DNA of 64,000 nt from Theristus sp. LFF4_11 (GCA_030248135.1 JASANC010005579.1:1-64000); one strand, 5' to 3'. Positions 22,042 to 34,000 are shown, counted from the stretch's first letter. The notes: a model not told the origin generated them from the letters alone. Made by a program: numbers and translations.

Positions 22042-22832
22042 TTTGACATAAATCTACAGGAGAGTCCGCTTCCTTCCCGAAAACTTCCGCTTTAAAGGGA
22101 TGCGTCTTTCATTCGCGTCAATCTCAGTCTCAAATCAATTCATTTTAATTTTTTGTATTGGAGTTCCGCCGGCTTGACCCTGTCTGTCCAAATGCTTCTC
22201 GCTTCTCACGAACTTTTAATGTAAATTACAAATTCTCTTGCCAACCTCTCTCGTCAACATCTTCAATCACAAAATTAGGTCTATAGTATCTAATTTTCCA
22301 TCTCGATAGTTCCAGACAACTTGCCCCAAACGGTCGAGATTGTGACAGCCGCTTACTTGATTTTGCTTCATTTGTGTGCTCGTGCCCGTCAGTGATTCGC
22401 TTTGTGTGCGTGTGCTGCGATAGCTATGGTGTGGTTATTCGTGACTTCATACGATGTGGTTTTTCGTGAACCAGCGATTCGACGGACTCGTAATTTACCA
22501 ACCAAATTTATTTTGTCTTAGTTTGTTAATCAACAGTTTCAGTTTCAATCTGACTGTCAGAGTCGGTTTGTTTTGTTTTGTAGTGTCGTGTCTCGACTGT
22601 GTTGTAGTGTTCGAATGTTTGTTTCGGTTGACTTTTCTCAGTTGTGTTGACATTTCACCTAAAAACCGGACATTTTCATGTCATTTCCTTTTTGATTCCA
22701 CTTACTTTGAGGCATTCTGTTGTTTTGAGGCGTTTTGTTAGGCTCGAGTTGATCACATAGTTGCTTTCTTTTGATTTGCTTTCAAAGATAATTGAATCAC
22801 AAAGAGAAATAAAGAACAAGAACAAGAACAAA
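22042..22832 (+). repeat. Second tandem copy of the LINE 3' end, with a different tail
   Basis: Begins TTTTGACATAAATCTACAGG, which matches the ORF2 stop region, and repeats the full 3' untranslated region with scattered differences. It ends in AAATAAAGAACAAGAACAAG rather than ATCA units. Probably a 5'-truncated insertion of a related subfamily. Confidence 0.8.
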
Positions 22833-22835
22833 AGG

Positions 22836-23275
22836 TCCGTTTTAGCCGTAACCTTAGCCGTAAAACTACATTGCTAAACCGGAGCAGGAGCCGATCTCTG
22901 ATCCCGATGTTTCATGGGACATAATTCCACAGACAACAAAATACATCCTGCAAATAAAAAAAATTCTGCGACTTGAGAAAGGCTGCCCTTCTTTTCTAAA
23001 ATCCGCTTCAGGTAAAACACGCGCGTTGTCGGACATTGCTAAAACGGACTTGATTCAAATCTTAATCCTAAAGCCTAATCCTAAGCAAAACCTATTCCTA
23101 ACCTAATCCTAACCTAAGCCAAGCCTTTTCAAGAAGGTAGACGTCAGAACAATTGCGTTTTGAACAAGTTCTTGTTGGGGCCGGAGCGTGTGCACGCGCG
23201 CTAGTGGATCATGAGCATGAGCATGCCGATGCCACGTGCGCGTGCGTTTTAAAAAAGAAGCGCCAGGCTTGAGAA
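22836..23275 (+). repeat. X-family repeat, copy 3
   Basis: Bases 22980-23270 match 16130-16410 closely, including the CCTAA-type run (23070-23120) and the GC-rich block. Lies directly 3' of the LINE end, in inverted orientation relative to 16975-17200, so the LINE is flanked by inverted X repeats. Confidence 0.7.
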
Positions 23276-23514
23276 AGGATAGACGTTCAAGACCGTTTTG
23301 TTTGTAAGTGCTACTGCTGAATGAGTTGTCGCCAGCTCGCAAATGTTGAAGTTGGTGACCTTGCCATGGTCACCACTGGCGAATGCTGAAAGACCTACGG
23401 TCAGCAAAATCAAAAAACTTAACGTGGTGAACTGTTCTGAGCAAACGTGGCTGAAAAACAACCTTCTTTGTGAGCATGAAACAACGCGGAAATATAAATG
23501 ATGCAACAAATGAA

Positions 23515-23700
23515 AACAAATAAGAAAACATAACAGAAACCCAATTGTGTGTCAAATTTAATGTGTTTCTTCAAACCGATTGATTCTTCGTGCATTCTGT
23601 TTGATTCTTTCTCCCTTGCACACATGATTGAGAATTATCTTAGCATTCTTGAAAAAAACAACTCTTAGTCTGCGACTGGTTCCGCCTTAATGGTGAATTG
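23515..23700 (-). mobile_element. Fragment of the CAG-TATGGCCGA TA-MITE
   Basis: Matches the centre of 11432-11695 (TTCTTTCTCCCTTGCACACA, GACTGGTTCCGCCTT) but lacks both terminal repeats. Confidence 0.65.
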
Positions 23701-24529
23701 TAGAAACCACCGAAATTGTCTTTTCTAAACAGGGTTCATGGCAAACTTTGAAAATATGATTGTAACTTCTTTTTCGGCAAGTCCGCATCAGAACGGTAAT
23801 CTTTGTCACTTTAATCCGATTCAAAAGTCAGTTGATTTGATTGACTGCAGTGTGATCTGCTTGCATGCTTTCCGCGTGCAAATGTCACATTTGCAATGTT
23901 TTTTAACTGATTTTACACTTCCTGGTTTAACGACTTTTAGTGGAGGAATAACTGCACTATGATTTCAAACTGTCTATCTATAGTTTTGTCAATACCTTCT
24001 GTCAACTGTTTCAGACTTTGATTTACACCTTTTTCCTTCGTCAATTTTATCTTACTTATACATCCTCATTTAACAAAGGCTGTTATGCAATGCGGTGAAA
24101 AAAAATAAAATGTAAAATAGCGCTAGACTATCAATTTTTTGTATATCATCCCAAAAAATGTCGTCGTCCTCTGGTTTTATGTCCGGATTTTCCTGATCGT
24201 TTTGTGTTTTTTCCTCGCGTGTTCTGGACGGCAGCACCGACCGACTTGAACGGCACGCAGTTCAGATGAAATTTGCAGTAAATCTAAATAAAGCGGCATT
24301 TTTAGCGTTTAGCCTAGCCATGGGCGGTGTGTACTTCTGAAATTTTCTTTCAGTATCAATCGATTCAGTTTCAATCGGGAATGCAAAGGAAGGCATACGT
24401 GTGTCGACAACTCTGCATTATTTTCTGTGCAAAACTGCTGGTAGAAACGAAACTTTACTGAACTGAGCGGGTCATACCCATCGCAAATCAAACCCACCCA
24501 GTGAGCAAAACAGAAAACCAAACCATTTA
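23701..24529. other. Intergenic, nothing recognised
   Basis: Short unsupported ORFs only. A 74-codon ORF at 23738-23962 has no recognised domain. Confidence 0.35.
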
Positions 24530-24799
24530 TTGAAACGAACTGCTTTACGTAGCAGGAACTCGGCGATACGGACTAACGATCTCGTGCTGGAGCAGTCACT
24601 TCACGAAGTTGAACATGTGCGCGCTGTCGACGACGATGCTAAGACAGCGCAACTGTTGCATGATCAGCACAATCGTGACACAGCACCTGTATTCATGCCA
24701 ATTTTTGCCCAGGTTGCCATTGAAGTGCAAATTTCGTCTACCGTCAAGGACGCCATGCGATTTATGTTTTTGGACACACAGAAAAATCGGCAGTATTGA
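24530..24799 (+). CDS. Possible coding exon, unrecognised (low confidence)
   Basis: An 89-codon frame with a charged, helix-like stretch (HEVEHVRAVDDDAKTAQLLH, then FAQVAIEVQISSTVKDAMRF). A second protein-like piece on the same strand (MAHQILHEHINDSRLQAVNE, from about 25704 to a stop near 25814) lies beyond the hAT insertion at 24888-25636. No firm splice model joins them, and the opposite strand is also open at 25643-26020. Could be a gene remnant. Confidence 0.15.
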   Translation: MKRTALRSRNSAIRTNDLVLEQSLHEVEHVRAVDDDAKTAQLLHDQHNRDTAPVFMPIFAQVAIEVQISSTVKDAMRFMFLDTQKNRQY

Positions 24800-24887
24800 C
24801 TTGTCGTGTTTGCATTTGATTCATTTGTCGCAAGCGTGACAACAGAAACGCGTTGAAATGAAAACTTCAAGCAAACATGATTGAATC

Positions 24888-25636
24888 TAGGGTTGGCACA
24901 GAAAAAAACCGGTTTCTTTTCCGTTTTAAACCCGTTTTTTAGTTTTTTCTTGAAAAAATAAACAACCGGTTTTTTACCTTAAAAATTTTTAAACGTCGTG
25001 TTCAAAAATCGCAATTCTTCGTTTGATTGATAAAATGTAAAATTATATTTTTGAAAAAAACGGTGCAGTGAACTGTGTCGAACTGAACTGGTGAAGCATC
25101 ATTGTGCAGAAGCTTTTGTGGCAAGGGTCAAGTGAAATACGATGAAGACAAAGTGACTGCTAAACTAAGTGCAGATGCAGAATGACTGACGACGTTGTGG
25201 ATTTGAAACGGTAACTGATGAAAGGTTATTTTTCAAACGCCATCCGCTACCGATTTTAGTTTGCAGTTCTGCAAATCGGGGACAGCTATCCGGTCTCCTT
25301 GCAATCGTCCCCCCCCGCTCCCACACCTACACGGTCACTGCCCAGCCCAGTCGTTGTTTTCAGTTTATTGAACGTGCTGCCTGGAAACCAATAAAAGCGA
25401 AATTGATTTGATTTGAAATTGGGTGGCAAAAAAATAGCAAATTGGGTACGTTGTATCCCCGAAAATAGCGTTTTACGCTGCTAAAAACACTAGTTTTGAT
25501 GTATTTCCTATTTTGAGTTCAAGTTGCCAAGTTTTGGAAAGTTTAGGAAATAAGAAACATTTGGTTTTTTCGGTTTTAAAAAGAAAAAGAAACCGGTTTT
25601 TTGGCAATATAAAAAACCGGTTTTTTACCAACCCTA
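24888..25636. mobile_element. hAT-type MITE, TAGGGTTGGCA family, long copy (749 bp)
   Basis: Perfect 8-bp duplication ATTGAATC at 24880-24887 and 25637-25644. Ends TAGGGTTGGCACAG and CCAACCCTA, with subterminal AAAAACCGGTTTCTTTT inverted repeats. Related to 43175-43617, which lacks about 300 central bases. No transposase. Confidence 0.9.
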
Positions 25637-26052
25637 ATTGAATCAATATTTCAACAAAAAATCGCCGCCGAACACTGACCGTTGGCAATCGGTGCCGTCC
25701 GTGGCATGGCTCATCAAATATTGCATGAGCACATCAACGATTCGCGTTTGCAGGCAGTCAACGAGCAGGAGCGCACGGCAGACGATTTCCAAGTCGCCGT
25801 AATCGATGCTGAGTAAAAGTCGTTTATTGCAGTTTGAACACGAACGATACAGACAAACAGGCCGACTTTTTCTGTTGCAAATGCTAGTTTGACCAAGGCA
25901 AGTTTGAATAGTCACATGAAGCATGAAACAAGCTTCTATTCGATGTTTGCAAAAACGTACTGAGTCGCAGAACCAAAAGAAACGATAATTTCGAAACATT
26001 GAAGTTTCAACCGAAAACAAAAGAAACGATAATGTCCAATTTTGTACGGGGG

Positions 26053-26602
26053 GTACAATTCCGGCCCGCTAATTCCGGCCTGAAGAATTCCGACCCGAAG
26101 AATTCCGGCCCGAAGAATTCCGGCCCGGAAAATTCCGGCCCGGGGAATTTTCGCCAGCACGAACAATATTAAACCACACGATGTGATTTTGGTAATGAAA
26201 TAATAAAAAAAAATTGATGTTCACATGTTACAGTGTATTTTCAATGACGTTCGTCCTGTTTGCTTTTTTGGAAAGTGAAACCTTTTGGAAAAAAGAAACT
26301 ACAAATAAAATTTTAATTTTTTTTTATCATGAACAAGATTTGTGACCCTTTTACCTTATCAAAAAGGCTTGGCTTAGGATTAGGAACCTACAAGTCACTG
26401 CAAGCAAGTTCTAGACAAAAATAAAAAATCACTCAAGAATTTATTTACCAAAAATCACTTCGCGTGGGTAATATTGTTCTTGCTGGCGAAAATTCTCAGG
26501 GCCGGAATTCTCCGGGCCGGAAATCTTCGGGCCGGAATTCTTCGGGACGGAATGAGCGGGCCGGAATTCTACGGGCCGGAATTTCGCGGGCCGGAATAGT
26601 AC
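26053..26602. mobile_element. Foldback element with GAATTCCGGCCC minisatellite arms
   Basis: Left arm 26053-26170 and right arm 26462-26602 are inverted copies. Each starts GTACAATTCCGGCCCGC (or GTACTATT...), contains about seven tandem units of about 15 bp built on AGAATTCCGGCCCG, and ends GAATTTTCGCCAGCA. The centre is AT-rich. No clear target duplication. The remaining bases 25645-26052 show nothing recognised. Confidence 0.75.
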
Positions 26603-26847
26603 CACATGATTTAGTTTGCTGCAGCAGCGCAACAAATTGATCGTCAACTGATACAACAAAACCCCGAAAAGCGGTTGATCGAATCCTGGCCGTAACTCGA
26701 GTTCACACAGACCGCAGACGATGAACTGGGGTTGTTAAAAAAACAAAAAACGTCATTTTTTTAAATTTTGAAAATCAAAGCTGTGCCAAATCAATCAGGA
26801 AATCCAAGAGCAGTACCGTGGGCGAGGGGGGGTGGGGGGGGTACACC

Positions 26848-27618
26848 TAGAGATGTAAGGGTCAAAAAAAAAATTTTTTTTTTAAATTTTTTTTTAAAAA
26901 AAAAAAGTAAAAAAAAAATGAGCATTTTTTTTTATTTTTTTTATTAAAAATTTTTGAAATTTTTTCTTTAATGTGCCCTGAAAATGCCGTTTTTGGCATA
27001 ATTTTTCGAAAGTTCAACAAAAATTTTCTTTGACTTTACCTTGTCACTTAGTCTTCAACGCTGCAGGTGGTATTCTGGATTGATTTACCGACTGTTTTCA
27101 GCCTTGGTGAGTGATGATCGACTCGCGCATAGAAGTACTTGAGCGTCGCAAAGGCTAGTTCAACAAATTCCGATGTCGCTAAGGTGAGATAGAAGCAGAG
27201 AACTCACATTTACGCATCGTTTTTCAGGATCTCGAAAGGTGGAAATTGCACTGTCTGCCACTGCAAGCGTAACTTCGTTGGTTGCTCGTTGCTGTTTCGC
27301 CTCGTGTCGTCAGCGTGATCACACCGGTTTGTTGTGGAACTTGTTTCCATGTTATTTGAGGTGAATTGAGAGGCAAAACACGAGACGTGATGTCGTCGGT
27401 GGGAAAATGGGGTCGCCGAAACCAAGTCTGAAATTTTCACCCTCCTCCCATATGAGTGGGGGTCATATGGTAAGTCGGTGGCTCTTCAGATGGTGATATT
27501 CGGACTCCCTGAAAAATTCTGAACAACTTTCATTTAAAAAAAAAAAAATTTTAAAAAAAAATTTTTTTTTTTTTAAAAAGAAAAAAAATAGAAAATTTTT
27601 TTTTTCTTGACATCTCTA
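26848..27618. mobile_element. hAT-type MITE, TAGAGATGT family, copy 1 (771 bp)
   Basis: 8-bp duplication GGTACACC at 26840-26847 and 27619-27626. Ends TAGAGATGTAAGGGT and CTTGACATCTCTA. The empty site is visible in the paralogous sequence near 29625. Nearly identical to 39725-40472 outside A/T runs. A 76-codon minus-strand ORF (27210-27440) is identical in both but has no recognised domain. Confidence 0.92.
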
Positions 27619-27767
27619 GGTACACCCCCCCCAGAGCACCAGAGACCGTCGGGTGGGGGGGGTGGGGGGGGCACCGTGCCACCCCCTCCCCTAAAACCGG
27701 GCACCCCCCCCCATCGGACCCCCCCCCTCGAAAATTTGGCCGACACCCCCCCCCCCACACCCCCCAT

Positions 27768-28234
27768 CATAGTTGTTCCAGAGCCGAGGGGTTGGGGGGG
27801 CCGATATAGATAGCCGGAGCAAATTTTCCAGATAGATAGATAGCTGGAAAATTTTGGGGGGGGCCGCGGGGGGGGCATGTGACTTTGGGGGGGGCCGGTC
27901 AAAATTTTGAAATTTGATAGATAGATAGCTAAAACGCTAAAAAGCTATAAAAACAGCAAAATAATGCTAAAAATACACTAAAAATCACGTATAAACGCGT
28001 ATTTTACCTAAAATTAGCGAAATTTTCAAGAATTACGAGCAAAAATGGTCAATTTTGGTCAAAAATTGACTCATTTTATGTCTTCGAAGACAAAAATTTT
28101 CAGATAGATAGCTGGCTGAGAAATTTTTTTAGATAGATAATAGCTGAGCCGAAAAAACCTGTCTGATAGAGATAGATTCAAAAATTTTTTGGGGGGGGCC
28201 GCCCCCCCCCCAGGCCCCCCCTAGAACAACTATG
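27768..28234. mobile_element. hAT-type MITE, CATAGTTGTTC family (467 bp)
   Basis: 8-bp duplication CCCCCCAT at 27760-27767 and 28235-28242. Ends CATAGTTGTTCCAGAG and CTAGAACAACTATG. The interior has repeated AGATAGATAGCTG motifs. A partial relative lies at 44937-45304 and a scrap at 55272-55325. Confidence 0.85.
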
Positions 28235-28549
28235 CCCCCCATGAAATTTTGTCTGGCGGAGCCCGGAGACCCCCCCTCAAAATTTTCCGTACACCCTAAA
28301 ATTTTTTTCGAAAATCATGATTTTTTGTCTATAAAGTCCATAATATAAGCTGAATATGTGATAACTTGACCATCTTCATTGTAATTTCAACGATTTTTCA
28401 GCAAAATTTAGCGTTTCTCCTTCAAAATTTAAGCGAAAAATTCCCCCACAGAAAATTTTGAAAAAATGCACCCCCCCATGGGACCCCCATGGGGGGTCCC
28501 ACGTTACCATAGGTTGGACCCCCCCTCACTTTTTGGTCGGCACCCCCCC

Positions 28550-29580
28550 TAGGGTTAGGGGCTTTGAAAAAAATTTTTTTTTTTATTTTTTTTCGTTAAA
28601 AAAAAAATTGGATTTTTTTTCAAACTTAAAAAAAATTTGAAAAATTTTTCTTCTACTTTGCTCTGAAAATTCGATTTATGGCATAATTTTTTGAAAGTTC
28701 AAACCAAATTTTCTTCCCAACTTCTTTGTGTGCTTAGGTACATGTCATTATTTGGTCATTTTGACCGACGTACTCCATGTTTTTCGATTTGGATGACTTC
28801 TAGAGTCAATTTTTAGCGTTGAAATGACTTAACTGAATTGAAATATCGTTTCAGAAATCGTTTTCTTGCAACTTAGAACATGTTTTTTCAGTCGGTAGGC
28901 CATGAGATGAACATGATATCTTGTTGATTGGCGTACGTTATAGGTCTACAATGGAGTTGTGCGATATATTGTTAAACAATTGGAGCGGGGATGTTGGTTA
29001 ATACCACATCACACGACCGTTTTTCAGATACCCGATAACATGGCCACATGTTAAAACTTGCGTGCTGAGCTAAACTAACGTGTTAAACTTGCGTCTGTCA
29101 GTTGCCCGCAACGTGATCGCGAAATCATGGTACGTGTTTTCGATACGATGATTTGAAGAGTGGGCTCTCGCCATGTGGCAGATAGCATAGCTGGTTGAAC
29201 CTGAAAGTAAGTGTCTTGGGGGGGGGCGACCGGGTCGACAGGGGTTGCCGACTTAGCTACAGCAAACAGGAATTTTTGAACACAGTCAAATTTTGGTAAT
29301 TTTCTAAAGAGGAACAACTAAGAACGGTTCAATATTCAAGTACACGTCGAAAATTGTCCTGTTTTACTGTTGAAAATGCAACTTTCCCTCTATGAAATGG
29401 ACATAATTTCAATAAAACACGATTTTCGCTCTTATAGTTTTCCGGATCGTTCTGAAAATAGTCTAGATGAACTCAGCTCGACGAGACGCTTCGAACAAAC
29501 CTAACTTGTAAAAAAAATTTTTTTTTTTAATTTTTTTTTTAATTTAAAAAAAAATCCGGATTTTTTTTTTCCCTAACCTA
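28550..29580. mobile_element. Diverged TAGAGATGT-family relative with TAGGGTTAGGG ends (1031 bp)
   Basis: Starts TAGGGTTAGGGGC and ends CCCTAACCTA, each followed inward by long A/T runs. The interior block around 28668-28720 (TGGCATAATTTTTTGAAAG) is homologous to 26995-27030. The flanks are both C-runs, so a target duplication cannot be defined. Confidence 0.7.
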
Positions 29581-29596
29581 CCCTCCCCCCCACGGC

Positions 29597-30101
29597 CAGT
29601 ACCGTGGGCGGGGGGGGTGGGGGGGTACACCCCCCCAGAGCACCCGAGACCGTCGGGTGGGGGGGTGGGGGGTTGGGGGGGGGGCACCGTGCCACCCCCC
29701 TAAAACCGGGCACCCCCCCCCATCGTACCCCCCCCCCCCCCCTCGAAAATTTGGCCGACACCCCCCCCCACCCCCCCCATGAAATTTTGTCTGGCGGACA
29801 CCCCCCCCCCCAAAATTTTCTGCACACCCTAAAATTTTTTTCGAAAATCATGATTTTTTGTCTATAAAGTCCATAATATAAGCTGAATATATGATAACTT
29901 GCCCGGGTGGGGGGGGGGTGGACCCCCCACAGAAAATTTTGAAAAAATGCACCCCCCCCCCCATCTGGGGGGACCCCCCGGGGGGGGGGGTCCCACGTTA
30001 CCATACGTTGGACCCCCCCCCTCACTTTTTGGTCGGCACCCCCCCCCCCCCCACGGTACCATACCCCCCCCCTCGAAATTTTTTTTGGGCCCACGGTACT
30101 G
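29597..30101. mobile_element. hAT-type MITE, CAGTACCGTGGGC family, intact copy (505 bp) inside its own relative
   Basis: 8-bp duplication CCCACGGC at 29589-29596 and 30102-30109. Ends CAGTACCGTGGGC and GCCCACGGTACTG. Runs of eight or more C or G recur throughout. Contains empty sites for the nested elements of the outer copy. Confidence 0.88.
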
Positions 30102-30159
30102 CCCACGGCACCATACCCCCCTTCAAAAATTGTTTTGGGCCCACGGTACTGTCCAAGAG

Positions 30160-31091
30160 CCACATTTGACGTGCAAGCGCCTCCCGAATGACTCCCCCAC
30201 TCCCACTTCCGCATGGCGAACTTACCAAATTTTGTTTTGGTGGACCTCATTTTCCCTCACCTCACCCCTTTTCCCAACCGTTACCATGCCTCTTCTCGCG
30301 TTTTGAGTTTCAAAACGCAACAAATTATCTCCAGTTCAAGAGAAAGAAAACTTACCAGCTTGAAATTCGATCAATTATGATGACGACGCCACGACACGAC
30401 ACGAAACAGCAACCAGAGTACCACCAGACAACGATCAGCTAGTGGATCATCATGAGCAATGAGCAATGATGATGCGGGGCAGGTGCATATCATAATGAAG
30501 CGTTGCGCCAGACAACGTAGCGCTTGCAGACGGTGGTGGTGGTGCAGCTCGGGGGAATTCACATTTTGAGGCGAAATGTCACCTTGGCTGCATCGGAACT
30601 CGATCCATCAACAAACTCACTATCAATGAATTGAATTGAAATAAATTGAATCGAAGGAAACAAATGACAAAAACAAACTTATTCTATTCAAAAATGTATA
30701 TTACGAAACGAACTCGCAACTCCAACAAAACCACATTTTGGTTTTCCCCAGTTTTCAAAAAAAAATTTCATTGTCTTCACGTTCTTTTCTTCTCGTCCTC
30801 TTCAAAATAAACTGTGTTTATTCACACACTTTCTTTTTTTTCTTTCCCAAGTACACGTTCTCTTCCTTCGTTAAACTGAAAAAAAAGTTTAAATCGAGTT
30901 AATCCACGCTTCGGGTTAGGTATGTAGGGAAACCCGTTTTAGCAATGTCCGACAACGAGCTTGTCGATTTTTAGAAAAAAGGGCAACCGGCCGGCAGGTG
31001 CATATCATGGGAAGCTTTGCGGTGTTGTTGGGTTGTGTTGTTGGGTTGGGAATTTCAAGAAAATAAAAATGGAACTTGACAACTGAAGAAA
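30160..31091. other. Intergenic, upstream of the HEAT-repeat gene
   Basis: Weak X-family pieces occur near 30438-30520 (GTGGATCATCATGAGCAATG) and 30930-31010 (TTTTAGCAATGTCCGACAAC). Low-complexity AT-rich sequence otherwise. The promoter of the next gene should lie here, but no specific motif stands out. Confidence 0.4.
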
Positions 31092-34000
31092 ATGGAAGAG
31101 GTTTTGGTCGGGTTGGGCGATCATCAGAAACTAAAACGCGACGCAGCGATTGAGCGACTGCGCTGCGTTGTTGGATCGTCGAAAGAACAAGACGATCAGT
31201 TCGATTATAAAATGTTTCGAAGTGTTTGTTTGTCCGCGTTGGACGATTCGTCAGTCTGGGAGCGAAAACACGGCTATCTTTCTGGCGCCAAGGTGTTGCT
31301 GCTCGGAAAACGCTGCCAGGTTTTGTGTTGTCCAATATATCCAATGATCCAATCTTCAAAACCTTGGGGATTCTTTTCTTTTTCGCAAGTGTGCGTGTCT
31401 TTTAGTGAATGAATTGAAGATAAAAGAGATTGTGCTGCAGATTTTCATTCAAACAAACGTTTTTTTTTCGTTTATTCAGGATGCGCTCAGCGACGCAGAA
31501 TTTCTCGCACGTTTGCAAGAGCGCAGTTTGACGCTTTTGTGCGACGACGAATGTCGCGTTCGGCTGGCGGCCGGCGAATTGCTCGGGACGCTTTGTGCCG
31601 TCCGTGGCGTTCAGGTCAGGTGTTCTGTTTGGTTTGCTTTCGTTCTGTTGTTCAACAACTCGTTCGAAAACAGCAAAGCTGGGCTCTGTTCAAATTTCAT
31701 GATCTTCTCTGTCGCCCTGTGCGTGCAGGAAAAAATGTGAAAATGTTTCGTCAAAGTTTCTTCGAAACTTTTCGTTAGGTCTTTGACGAATGCTCGGAAA
31801 CAGTGCTGAAAATGATCCAACAAGACTTGCATCGTGATGACATGGACGTCAATGAAAATGGCAGTCAGGTTTGTTGTACGTACGTTGTTCGTTGTGCTCT
31901 CGTCTGGGGGGGGGGGCAAGTCTTGCGGTAGTTTTCTATTTTGAGTGCTCGCAACTAGGGATGGATCCGGCAAATTTGCCGGAATCTGGCCGGATCCGGC
32001 AAAAGCCCATTCCGGCCGGGCCGGATCCGGCAAAAATTGTCGGAATCCGGACCGGAATGGCCTTTTTATGTCTAAAAAACATCTACGCACATTTCGTCGC
32101 TTCTTCATCACATTTTCAGCATAAAACAGCACAGACACAGAAACAAAGTCAGCAAGACACAGCACGTGAACCAACCAAAAATTACAACAACAACAACTGA
32201 GAAAATTCACATCGCATAGGGATAATCAAATGCTGGCAACACTCCATTCAGAAACATGACCTTTTCGGCGTTCTGAGTTGACAGACGAGATCGGCTGTAC
32301 ACAAACACCTGCCTGGCTTCAGAGAACATTCGTTCGCTTGCCACGCTTGTTGGTAGCGGTGCCAGGTATCTGCGCGCGATTGTTGATAGTTTGGGGTATT
32401 TAGACGAGTTCAGTGTCTAATGCCAAAAGTCTAGCATTAGATCACTTTTGTCCGGTTCGTCGATAAAATCATCCGACTCGTACATATTCATTTCGCCGCG
32501 CAGTTCGTCTTCAAGACTGGATTCGCCTGACGGGTTGCGCGGTCGCGCAGCGTGAAACTCGATGCCTCCGTAGAGGCCAGTCGATTTCTTTTTTTGGTTC
32601 GGGCTCGCGTTCACTTTCGTCATCGTCGTTGTTCGCGATCTCGGATGTATCGTCGCAGTTTGTGGGCGTCTCCTGTCGTTTCAAGATTTTCTTTGTGAAG
32701 TAGTTCACAACGAATCGCGCCTTCATTTTCGAAGACGACTGCAGTATTCTTGAATCGCGGATCAACGTGCGTGGCCATGATGTTGGATTCGTTGTGGAAA
32801 AGCGCACGGAAGCGTGTGTCGATGCTGGTCAGCAGCGTTTTTTTCGTCGTACCAATGCCACTCGCATCGACTTGTTCGATGCGCTGCTTCAGTGCGCAAA
32901 CGGCGGGCAACACCATTGAAATGGATTCGTCGTCTCGTGGATTTGTCGTTGGGGGGGGGGGGGGTTATCGGGTTTTAGGGGATCACGGCACCTCCGCACA
33001 CCCACGTTACCACACGTCGTTAAAATCGCTGGTGTTCTGGGGCTCACATAAAAGCAACTGTTTGACAGCTAACTTAATATGACCAACGAAGATGGCTGAT
33101 TTCAAAAAAAACCTGCTATTGTTCATCAACAACGTTGGCCAAAAGCTGGCAGCCACGTTTTTTAAAGTGGACGATGCTGCACATAAGTTTACCACACAAA
33201 CTCAAACAGTGAACCATTTACCATTGAACAGAACACTAAACTAAAGAAACGCTCACTGATCACATGTCAAATGCACAACAACAAAACCAACAAAGCACCG
33301 AAACAAATTTGTCAAACCATTGAACAGCTCTGAAACGGAGGAATCAACTGGTTAATTCGCGGGTCTCGGCCATTCCGGCCGGATCCGGCCGGATCTGGCA
33401 AAATTGCGCCGGAATCCGGACCGGATCCGGATCCAATTTTAGGCGCCGGAATCCGGAAACCGGAATCCGGACCGGAACCGGCTCCATCCCTACTCGCAAC
33501 AAAAATATTGAAATCAGCTGTATCTAGTGCATCTCTAAGGTTAAAAAGCCGTTTTATTTTCCATTTTTTTCCAGCACCCAAAAGTTAGCTTCTCCAATTA
33601 AAAATCACAAGTACAGTCGAAATTGGTGTTTGAATGTGCAAAGAAAGTATGTCTGATATTTCACAAATCCAGTTCAGAGTTCACAAACTTTGTTTTTTAC
33701 TTTTGCTATTAATACATGTAATTTTTTGCGATATCAATCACCCAATATTATTCTGCGTTCTGCGACTGCGATAAATGTGCCGGTGTGTGATGTGTCAAAA
33801 CTGAGCAAAATAAACCAAAACGAATGTAAAAAAACTTGATTGCAGAGTTCCAACGACGATCAAAGCACCGCGGCCAGCGTCGGCCACCACGGACGCCAAG
33901 ATGCGGTTGTTGCGAAATTGGTCCGATCGCACAGCAACGATCCGGAGACGGCCAAACTGCTGCACGACACGGCCGGCTGGCGGTACTTGGAGACGAGCGC

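Larger units (their letters stand above)
26811..30151. mobile_element. hAT-type element, CAGTACCGTGGGC family, outer shell carrying four nested insertions
   Basis: Perfect 8-bp duplication TCCAAGAG at 26803-26810 and 30152-30159; ends CAGTACCGTGGGC and its complement. Removing the nested elements (26848-27618, 27768-28234, 28550-29580, 29597-30101) leaves the same sequence order as the intact 505-bp copy at 29597-30101. Runs of C and G dominate, alternating with AAAATTTT blocks. No transposase. Confidence 0.88.

Noticed and set aside
25643..26020. Minus-strand 125-codon ORF with a Leu-rich stretch
   Set aside because: The opposite strand is equally protein-like here, a hAT end forms part of the ORF and no exon structure could be supported.
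27551..30306. Gly/Pro-rich ORFs on both strands
   Set aside because: Translations of runs of C and G in nested transposons; no conserved start or domain.
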